Shown: one piece after another, positions 57,904 through 64,000 of the stretch
Layout: each line of letters opens with the position of its first letter
Numbering within the stretch: position 1 is the first letter of the stretch
Assembly (NCBI RefSeq): GCF_014642675.1
Contig: NZ_BMIS01000006.1
Coordinates: forward strand, 62,001 to 126,000
Length of the DNA: 64,000 nucleotides
Source: Nesterenkonia cremea
GTDB taxonomy: Bacteria > Actinomycetota > Actinomycetes > Actinomycetales > Micrococcaceae
Reading direction: 5' to 3'
Position numbers and translations under genes: made by a program
The notes under the pieces: model-generated
What the model was told of the DNA's origin: nothing
Database searches by the model: none
The model's input: the letters and a program-made list of their open reading frames with translations, nothing else

Positions 57904-58089
57904 TGATTCGATTGTTTCTGTGTGGCAGAGGGACTCGGTCCGGGTTGCGGGGAAGTTGCGCAACGAATGCCACATTTTTGCACGCCTAGGGGCCCTTCCC
58001 GCGGAGTGTGTGAGAACTGATCGCCCGCGGGAGACTGCCAGAGGCCCGGCCTCGAACATCACCCCTGAACCACGTATGGAGAACGCATA

Positions 58090-58464
58090 GTGCCTACTAT
58101 TCAGCAGCTGGTGCGCAAGGGCCGTTCGCCCAAGCGCGCAAAGAACGCCACCCCTGCTCTGCAGGGTTCCCCGATGCGTCGTGGCGTGTGCACCCGCGTG
58201 TACACCACGACCCCCAAGAAGCCGAACTCCGCTCTCCGTAAGGTCGCCCGTGTGCGCCTCGGCGGCGGCGTTGAGGTCACCGCCTACATCCCGGGCGAGG
58301 GTCACAACCTGCAGGAGCACTCCATCGTGCTCGTGCGCGGCGGCCGTGTGAAGGATCTTCCCGGTGTCCGTTACAAGATCGTCCGCGGCGCCCTCGACAC
58401 CCAGGGTGTCAAGGGCCGTGGCCAGGCCCGCTCCCGCTACGGTGCGAAGAAGGAGAAGAAGTAA
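58090..58464 (+). CDS. rpsL: 30S ribosomal protein S12
   Basis: 124 residues at the decoding centre. [18 protein letters not shown] and [17 protein letters not shown] hold the lysines whose mutation gives streptomycin resistance; both are wild type here. GTG start with GGAGAA upstream. The stop overlaps the rpsG ATG by one base. Confidence 0.98.
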   Translation: MPTIQQLVRKGRSPKRAKNATPALQGSPMRRGVCTRVYTTTPKKPNSALRKVARVRLGGGVEVTAYIPGEGHNLQEHSIVLVRGGRVKDLPGVRYKIVRGALDTQGVKGRGQARSRYGAKKEKK

Positions 58465-58934
58465 TGCCTCGTAAGGGACCCGCTCCTAAGCGCCCTCTCG
58501 TCCAGGACCCCGTACACGGCTCCCCGCTGGTCACTCAGCTGATCAACAAGGTGCTCGTCGACGGCAAGAAGTCCACTGCTGAGCGCATCGTCTACGGCGC
58601 ACTCAACGGTGTGGCTCAGAAGACCGGCGAGAACGCTGTCGACACTCTCAAGACTGCGATGGACAACATCCGTCCCGCTCTCGAGGTGCGCTCCCGCCGC
58701 GTCGGCGGTGCCACCTACCAGGTGCCCGTCGAGGTCAAGCCGGGCCGCGCCACCGCGCTGGCTCTGCGCTGGCTGGTCGGCTACTCCAAGGACCGCCGCG
58801 AGAAGACGATGACCGACCGTCTGATGAACGAGATCCTCGACGCCTCCAACGGCCTGGGTGCCGCTGTGAAGCGCCGCGAGGACACTCACAAGATGGCCGA
58901 GTCCAACAAGGCCTTCGCCCACTACCGCTGGTAG
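58464..58934 (+). CDS. rpsG: 30S ribosomal protein S7
   Basis: 156 residues, full length, starting [20 protein letters not shown] with the conserved helical segment [21 protein letters not shown]7 nucleates assembly of the 30S head. Its overlap with rpsL and the strong hairpin after the stop define a two-gene transcript, with fusA probably expressed separately or by read-through. Confidence 0.98.
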   Translation: MPRKGPAPKRPLVQDPVHGSPLVTQLINKVLVDGKKSTAERIVYGALNGVAQKTGENAVDTLKTAMDNIRPALEVRSRRVGGATYQVPVEVKPGRATALALRWLVGYSKDRREKTMTDRLMNEILDASNGLGAAVKRREDTHKMAESNKAFAHYRW

Positions 58935-58940
58935 TCCCAT

Positions 58941-58980
58941 CGATGCCCGTGCCGAGCTGCTCAGCTCGGCACGGGCATCG
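58941..58980 (+). terminator. rpsG terminator, 18-bp perfect stem
   Basis: CGATGCCCGTGCCGAGCT (58941-58958) and its exact complement at 58963-58980 with a 4-base loop GCTC, 6 bases after the rpsG stop. Confidence 0.8.
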
Positions 58981-59076
58981 GAGGATCAGAGACCCCTGGC
59001 GACCTGTCTAGGCCGTCAGGACCTCGTCGGAGTAACCTGAAGACCGAGAAAAACCGCTTATCTAAGGGGATTCACC

Positions 59077-61197
59077 GTGGCACAAGACGTGCTCACCGAC
59101 CTGAACAAGGTCCGCAACATCGGCATCATGGCTCACATCGATGCCGGTAAGACCACCACCACCGAACGCATCCTGTTCTACACCGGCCTGAACCACAAGA
59201 TCGGTGAGACTCACGATGGTGCCTCGACGACGGACTGGATGGAGCAGGAGAAGGAGCGCGGCATCACCATCACCTCCGCCGCGGTGACCTGCTTCTGGGA
59301 GAACAACCAGATCAACATCATCGACACCCCCGGCCACGTCGACTTCACCGTCGAGGTCGAGCGCTCCCTGCGCGTGCTCGACGGCGCCGTCGCCGTCTTC
59401 GACGCCAAGGAGGGTGTGGAGCCGCAGTCCGAGACTGTGTGGCGCCAGGCCGATAAGTACAACGTCCCGCGCATCTGTTTCGTCAACAAGATGGACAAGC
59501 TGGGCGCTGACTTCTACTTCACCCTGGACACCATCAAGGAGCGCCTCGGCGCCAAGCCGCTGGTGATGCAGCTGCCGATCGGCTCCGAGTCCGACTTCGT
59601 CGGCGTCGTGGACCTGCTCTCCATGAAGGCTCTCGTGTGGCCCGGCGACGCCAAGGGCGACGTGACCATGGGCGCTGCCTACGAGACCCAGGAGATCCCG
59701 GAGGACCTCAAGGAGCGCGCCGAGGAGTACCGCAACGAGCTCATCGAGAACGTCGCAGAGGCCGACGAGGAGCTCATGGAGAAGTACCTCAACGGCGAGG
59801 AGCTCACCATCGACGAGCTCAAGAAGGGCATCCGTGACCTGACCGTCGCCGGCGAGGCCTACCCCGTGTTCTGCGGCTCCGCCTTCAAGAACCGCGGTGT
59901 GCAGCCGATGCTCGACGCCGTCGTGGACTTCCTGCCTTCCCCGGCAGACATCTCCTCCATGGAGGGCCACAAGCCGGGCGACGAGGAAGAGATCCGCACC
60001 CGTAAGCCCTCCAAGCAGGATCCGTTCTCGGCACTGGTCTTCAAGATCGCGTCCCACCCGTTCTTCGGCCAGCTGACCTTCATCCGCGTCTACTCGGGCC
60101 ACCTGTCCTCGGGTACGCAGATCCTGAACTCCACCAAGGGCAAGAAGGAGCGCATCGGAAAGCTCTTCCAGATGCACGCCAACAAGGAGAACCCGGTGGA
60201 GGAGGTCCAGGCGGGCCACATCTACGCGGTGATCGGTCTGAAGGACGTCACCACCGGCGACACCCTCTCCAACCTCGAAGAGCCGATCGTCCTGGAGTCC
60301 ATGAGCTTCCCGGAGCCGGTCATCAACGTGGCCATCGAGCCGAAGTCCAAGGGCGACCAGGAGAAGCTGTCCACCGCCATCCAGAAGCTCGTGGCCGAGG
60401 ACCCGACCTTCACCGTCTCCCTGGACGAGGAGACCGGCCAGACCGTCATCGGCGGTATGGGCGAGCTGCACCTCGACGTCTTCGTGGACCGCATGAAGCG
60501 CGAGTTCAAGGTGGAGGCCAACGTCGGCAAGCCGCAGGTGGCCTACCGCGAGACCATCCGCCAGAAGGTCGAGAGCGTCGACTACACCCACAAGAAGCAG
60601 ACCGGTGGCTCCGGTCAGTTCGCAAAGGTGATCCTCGACTTCGAGCCCCTGGACGTGGACGCCGCCGACGAGGAGATGTACGAGTTCGAGAATGCCGTCA
60701 CCGGCGGCCGCATCCCGCGCGAGTACATCCCGTCCGTGGATGCCGGCATCCAGGACGCCATGCAGCTGGGCATCCTGGCCGGCTACCCGCTGGTCGGTGT
60801 CAAGGCCACCCTGAAGGATGGCCAGTACCACGACGTCGACTCCTCCGAGATGGCGTTCAAACTCGCCGGCTCGCAGGCCTTCAAGGAGGGTGCGAGGCGC
60901 GCCAAGCCGGTGCTGCTCGAGCCCACCATGGCCGTCGAGGTCCGTACTCCCGAGGAGTACATGGGCGACGTCATCGGTGACCTGAACTCCCGCCGCGGTC
61001 ACATCCAGTCCATGGAGGACGCGGCAGGCGTGAAGGTCGTCAAGGCCTCTGTGCCGCTGTCGGAGATGTTCGGCTACATCGGTGAGCTGCGTTCGCGCAC
61101 TCAGGGACGTGCCGTCTTCACCATGACCTTCGACTCCTATGCTGAGGTGCCGAAGGCTGTGGCAGAGGAGATCATCGAGAAGAGCCGCGGCGAGTGA
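59077..61197 (+). CDS. fusA: elongation factor G
   Basis: 706-residue translocase GTPase. G1 is [16 protein letters not shown]3 is [17 protein letters not shown] and G4 is NKMDKLG; the tip of domain IV is in the region [13 protein letters not shown]. The GTG start follows AAGGGGATTCACC. It completes the usual order rpsL-rpsG-fusA-tuf, but is separated from rpsG by a strong hairpin. Confidence 0.98.
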   Translation: MAQDVLTDLNKVRNIGIMAHIDAGKTTTTERILFYTGLNHKIGETHDGASTTDWMEQEKERGITITSAAVTCFWENNQINIIDTPGHVDFTVEVERSLRVLDGAVAVFDAKEGVEPQSETVWRQADKYNVPRICFVNKMDKLGADFYFTLDTIKERLGAKPLVMQLPIGSESDFVGVVDLLSMKALVWPGDAKGDVTMGAAYETQEIPEDLKERAEEYRNELIENVAEADEELMEKYLNGEELTIDELKKGIRDLTVAGEAYPVFCGSAFKNRGVQPMLDAVVDFLPSPADISSMEGHKPGDEEEIRTRKPSKQDPFSALVFKIASHPFFGQLTFIRVYSGHLSSGTQILNSTKGKKERIGKLFQMHANKENPVEEVQAGHIYAVIGLKDVTTGDTLSNLEEPIVLESMSFPEPVINVAIEPKSKGDQEKLSTAIQKLVAEDPTFTVSLDEETGQTVIGGMGELHLDVFVDRMKREFKVEANVGKPQVAYRETIRQKVESVDYTHKKQTGGSGQFAKVILDFEPLDVDAADEEMYEFENAVTGGRIPREYIPSVDAGIQDAMQLGILAGYPLVGVKATLKDGQYHDVDSSEMAFKLAGSQAFKEGARRAKPVLLEPTMAVEVRTPEEYMGDVIGDLNSRRGHIQSMEDAAGVKVVKASVPLSEMFGYIGELRSRTQGRAVFTMTFDSYAEVPKAVAEEIIEKSRGE

Positions 61198-61245
61198 GCA
61201 CCCAGCTCATTCCCGCCTGATTTCCCCAAACAAACACACACTTAG

Positions 61246-61251
61246 TAGACT
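61246..61251 (+). promoter_or_regulatory. -10 box of tuf
   Basis: TAGACT about 75 bases before tuf; TTCCCC 18 bases upstream is only a weak -35. A TTCAGCC/GGCTGAA stem (61261-61287) lies in the leader. It suggests that tuf has its own promoter. Confidence 0.4.
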
Positions 61252-61327
61252 TGCGAAAGTTTCAGCCTCGACACCCGTGCGGCTGAAGTAAGTCTTCTGA
61301 CCTGAACAAGTTCTATAGGAGGAACCT

Positions 61328-62518
61328 GTGGCCAAGGCAAAGTTCGAGCGGAGCAAGCCGCACCTCAACATCGGCACCATCGGTCACGTCGACCACGGCA
61401 AGACCACCCTGACTGCCGCCATCTCCAAGGTTCTGGGCGACAAGTACCCGGAGCTGAACGACCAGCGTGACTTCGCGTCCATCGACAACGCTCCCGAGGA
61501 GCGCGAGCGCGGCATCACGATCAATGTGTCCCACGTGGAGTACCAGACCGAGAAGCGTCACTACGCACACGTCGACGCTCCGGGTCACGCTGACTACGTG
61601 AAGAACATGATCACCGGTGCTGCTCAGATGGACGGCGCGATCCTCGTGGTCGCCGCCACCGACGGCCCGATGGCACAGACCCGCGAGCACGTGCTGCTGG
61701 CCCGCCAGGTGGGCGTCCCGGCACTGCTGGTGGCTCTGAACAAGTCCGACATGGTCGAGGACGAGGAGCTGCTGGACCTCGTCGAGATGGAGGTCCGCGA
61801 GCTGCTGTCCGAGCAGGAGTTCGACGGCGACAACGCACCGGTCATCCGCACCTCCGGCCTGAAGGCCCTCGAGGGCGACGCCGAGTGGGTCAAGACCGTC
61901 GAGGACCTGATGGACGCCGTCGACGAGTACATCCCCGAGCCGGAGCGTGACAAGGACAAGCCGTTCCTCATGCCCATCGAGGACGTCTTCACCATCACCG
62001 GCCGCGGCACCGTGGTCACCGGTCGTGCCGAGCGTGGCACCCTGGGCATCAACTCCGACGTCGAGATCCTCGGCATCCGCGAGAAGCAGAAGACCACCGT
62101 CACCGGTATCGAGATGTTCCACAAGCAGCTCGACGAGGCATGGGCAGGCGAGAACTGCGGTCTGCTGCTTCGCGGTCTGAAGCGTGACGACGTTGAGCGC
62201 GGCCAGGTCGTGGCAGCCCCCGGCTCCATCACCCCGCACACCAACTTCGAGGCGAACGTCTACATCCTGTCCAAGGATGAGGGCGGCCGTCACAACCCCT
62301 TCTACACCAACTACCGTCCGCAGTTCTACTTCCGGACTACTGACGTGACCGGTGTCATCGAGCTGCCCGAGGGTACCGAGATGGTCATGCCCGGTGACAA
62401 CACCGAGATGACGGTCGAGCTCATCCAGCCGATCGCAATGGAGGAGGGCCTCGGCTTCGCCATCCGTGAGGGTGGCCGCACCGTGGGCTCCGGCAAGGTC
62501 ACCAAGATCATCAAGTGA
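61328..62518 (+). CDS. tuf: elongation factor Tu
   Basis: 396 residues; delivers aminoacyl-tRNA. G1 is [18 protein letters not shown], the switch I region [17 protein letters not shown]3 [12 protein letters not shown] and G4 NKSD. The C-terminus [11 protein letters not shown] is intact. GTG start after TAGGAGGAACCT, a near-perfect ribosome site as expected for one of the most abundant proteins. Confidence 0.99.
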   Translation: MAKAKFERSKPHLNIGTIGHVDHGKTTLTAAISKVLGDKYPELNDQRDFASIDNAPEERERGITINVSHVEYQTEKRHYAHVDAPGHADYVKNMITGAAQMDGAILVVAATDGPMAQTREHVLLARQVGVPALLVALNKSDMVEDEELLDLVEMEVRELLSEQEFDGDNAPVIRTSGLKALEGDAEWVKTVEDLMDAVDEYIPEPERDKDKPFLMPIEDVFTITGRGTVVTGRAERGTLGINSDVEILGIREKQKTTVTGIEMFHKQLDEAWAGENCGLLLRGLKRDDVERGQVVAAPGSITPHTNFEANVYILSKDEGGRHNPFYTNYRPQFYFRTTDVTGVIELPEGTEMVMPGDNTEMTVELIQPIAMEEGLGFAIREGGRTVGSGKVTKIIK

Positions 62519-62547
62519 TGATCCTGGGCTCCTAGTCAGCCTCTGAT

Positions 62548-62588
62548 ACACGAAGGCCCCCGACGCTTTGCGTCGGGGGCCTTCGTGT
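62548..62588 (+). terminator. tuf terminator, 19-bp perfect stem
   Basis: The arms 62548-62566 (ACACGAAGGCCCCCGACGC) and 62570-62588 are exact complements with a TTT loop, 29 bases after the tuf stop. The -35 of the putative S10 promoter lies inside this hairpin. Confidence 0.85.
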
Positions 62589-62596
62589 GTCAGAAT
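62568..62596 (+). promoter_or_regulatory. candidate promoter of the S10 operon
   Basis: TTGCGT (62568-62573), 17 bases, CAGAAT (62591-62596). The -35 begins in the loop of the tuf terminator and runs into its right arm. Confidence 0.4.
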
Positions 62597-62602
62597 AGAC
62601 AA

Positions 62603-62929
62603 GTTGTTCACGCAGAGGTATGTCTTCATGGCAACTGATTGTGTGAGCTGATAGACCACCACATCGAAGCCGGCACACCGCGGGTGTACTGCTGTGCGCA
62701 GAAATCTTCTGCTCATCTAAGCGACACGCCCGACCGCGGGGGCCGGTCACCGGCAGGGTGAGGAACCCACTGAGGCCATCAGGGCCTGCAGCGGATTCAT
62801 CCTGTCGGGCAGCCCATAACAGCAGAAGGTCCCCACTGTGGAAGACGCCTTTCTGTGAGTTCGCGAGGACTCGCGTCACTGGGCTGCGACGAATGACGAG
62901 ACGAACCATGAACAGAGAGGCTTGTCGCC
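62603..62929 (+). other. S10 operon 5' leader, about 330 bases without a gene
   Basis: No convincing reading frame. Small pairable elements are visible (GCAGAAATCTTCTGC near 62698, CCGGTCACCGG near 62742). Long leaders that bind a ribosomal protein (L4 in Escherichia coli) control S10 operons in other bacteria; here a regulatory role is inferred only from length, structure and position. A GAGAGG site precedes rpsJ. Confidence 0.35.
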
Positions 62930-63238
62930 ATGGCGGGACAGAAAATCCGCATCCGGCTGAAGTCCTATGACCACGAGGTCATCGACACTTCGGCCCGGAA
63001 GATCGTCGACACGGTCACGCGTGCAGGTGCAACGGTCGTCGGCCCCGTGCCGCTTCCCACCGAGAAGAACGTGTACGCCGTGATCCGTTCTCCCCACAAG
63101 TACAAGGACAGCCGCGAGCACTTCGAGATGCGCACCCACAAGCGCCTCATCGACATCGTGGACCCGACGCCGAAGGCCGTCGACTCGCTCATGCGGCTCG
63201 ACCTGCCTGCTGACGTCAACATCGAGATCAAGCTCTGA
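62930..63238 (+). CDS. rpsJ: 30S ribosomal protein S10
   Basis: 102 residues, full length, starting [20 protein letters not shown] and containing the conserved loop [15 protein letters not shown]10 is part of the 30S head and, as NusE, binds NusB and NusG in transcription complexes. First gene of the S10 ribosomal operon. Confidence 0.98.
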   Translation: MAGQKIRIRLKSYDHEVIDTSARKIVDTVTRAGATVVGPVPLPTEKNVYAVIRSPHKYKDSREHFEMRTHKRLIDIVDPTPKAVDSLMRLDLPADVNIEIKL

Positions 63239-63260
63239 AGCAGGGAGGTGCTGAGAGACT

Positions 63261-63923
63261 ATGACCAACATTTCCCGCGTTGAACTGAACGTCAAGGGGC
63301 TGCTGGGCACGAAGCTCGGCATGACCCAGGTCTGGGACGAGGACAACACCCTCATCCCGGTCACTGTCGTGCAGGCCGACTCCAACGTCGTCACCCAGAT
63401 CCGCAACAGCGAGAACGACGGCTACAACGCCGTCCAGATCGGCTACGGCCAGATCGATCCTCGCAAGGTCACCAAGCCGCTGGCCGGACACTTCGAGAAG
63501 GCAGGCGTGACCCCGCGCCGCCACGTCGTCGAGGTCCGTACCGCTGACGCCTCCGAGTACGACCTCGGTCAGGACCTGAACGTCGAGGCATTCGAGGCCG
63601 GACAGAAGGTCGACGTCGTCGGCAAGACCAAGGGCAAGGGCTTCGCCGGTGTCATGAAGCGTCACGGCTTCGCCGGTGTGGGCGCATCCCACGGTCAGCA
63701 CAAGAACCACCGCAAGCCGGGTGCCATCGGTGGCGCAGCCACCCCTGGCCGCGTCTTCAAGGGTGTGCGCATGGCCGGCCGCATGGGCAACAACCGCCAG
63801 ACCACGCACAACCTCACCGTTCACGCAGTGGACGCCGAGAAGAACCTGCTGCTCATCAAGGGCGCCGTTCCCGGTGCTCGTGGCCAGGTCGTCCTGGTCC
63901 GCACCGCAGTGAAGGGAGCATGA
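63261..63923 (+). CDS. rplC: 50S ribosomal protein L3
   Basis: 220 residues. [20 protein letters not shown] at the start and the loop [20 protein letters not shown] that reaches toward the peptidyl transferase centre identify L3. GGGAGG lies ahead of the ATG. It follows rpsJ by 22 bases. Confidence 0.98.
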   Translation: MTNISRVELNVKGLLGTKLGMTQVWDEDNTLIPVTVVQADSNVVTQIRNSENDGYNAVQIGYGQIDPRKVTKPLAGHFEKAGVTPRRHVVEVRTADASEYDLGQDLNVEAFEAGQKVDVVGKTKGKGFAGVMKRHGFAGVGASHGQHKNHRKPGAIGGAATPGRVFKGVRMAGRMGNNRQTTHNLTVHAVDAEKNLLLIKGAVPGARGQVVLVRTAVKGA

Positions 63924-63928
63924 TCCAC

Positions 63929-64000
63929 ATGGCCAACAAGGTTTCCGTCGACCTCCCCGCAGAGGTCTTCGACGCCAACACCAACGTCTCGCTGATCCAC
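63929..64000 (+). CDS. rplD: 50S ribosomal protein L4 (5' part only)
   Basis: The first 24 codons, MANKVSVDLPAEVFDANTNV and SLIH, match the actinobacterial L4 start; the gene runs out of the window. The ATG at 63929 lies 11 bases after GGGAG. An ATG at 63920 overlaps the rplC stop and would add MIH; it is the alternative. The place after rplC is the standard S10 operon order. Confidence 0.9.
   Translation, partial: MANKVSVDLPAEVFDANTNVSLIH

Overview
The window is high-GC chromosomal DNA from an actinobacterium, most likely of the family Micrococcaceae (Nesterenkonia/Arthrobacter-like). The evidence is a mycothiol synthase gene beside a GlnR-type regulator, PspC/toastrack envelope-stress genes, UPF0336/MaoC dehydratase genes in front of murB, the order aspC - tRNA-Trp - secE - nusG - rplK - rplA, frequent GTG starts, and an RpoB that appears to start at TTG. 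It contains no phage genes, no insertion sequence, no CRISPR array and no rRNA.

Layout. 0.1-5.2 kb: glpK, a small membrane protein, the MaoC-type dehydratase pair, murB and an aldo/keto reductase, all on +. 5.3-13.6 kb, on -: a sodium:solute symporter with a previously easy-to-miss 43-residue partner, asd, a small membrane protein with dfrA, thyA, a MutT1-like Nudix/phosphatase, mshD and a glnR-type regulator. 13.9-16.9 kb, on +: a membrane protein, a 44-residue membrane peptide, a nitrobindin-like protein and ygfZ. 17.1-19.5 kb, on -: pfkA and an aspartate-type aminotransferase. 19.5-23.9 kb, on +: tRNA-Trp, secE, nusG, rplK, rplA, then rplJL behind a leader with an attenuator. 24.3-28.5 kb: a PspC/toastrack membrane protein pair facing a PspC-fused sensor kinase and its LuxR-type response regulator.

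28.5-39.9 kb is the most unusual part. A padR regulator plus an alpha/beta hydrolase diverge from a tight seven-gene operon: molybdenum-hydroxylase large subunit, enoyl-CoA hydratase, FAD subunit, a [2Fe-2S] subunit fused to a CoxG domain, an AMP-forming acyl/aryl-CoA ligase, a BenE-type permease and an XdhC-type maturation protein. Together they suggest uptake, CoA activation and molybdenum-dependent hydroxylation of an aromatic or heteroaromatic acid. The block is bracketed by two 284-bp direct repeats of the 3' end of the LuxR-type regulator gene, about 94% identical and without indels, which points to insertion or segmental duplication.

39.9-49.9 kb is a sugar-use region: a GH13 alpha-glucosidase and its LacI regulator on one strand, a divergent malEFG-like transporter without its own ATPase, then a GH3 beta-glucosidase divergent from a TetR regulator over a shared operator. 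50-64 kb is conserved information-processing DNA: rpoB, rpoC, rpsL, rpsG, fusA, tuf, and the start of the S10 operon (rpsJ, rplC, partial rplD).

Transcription units commonly end in very long perfect GC-rich hairpins without a clear T-tract. Several genes (thyA, the Nudix gene, the 44-residue peptide, tetR) have a TAnnnT box 6-7 bases before the start codon, as expected for leaderless mRNAs.
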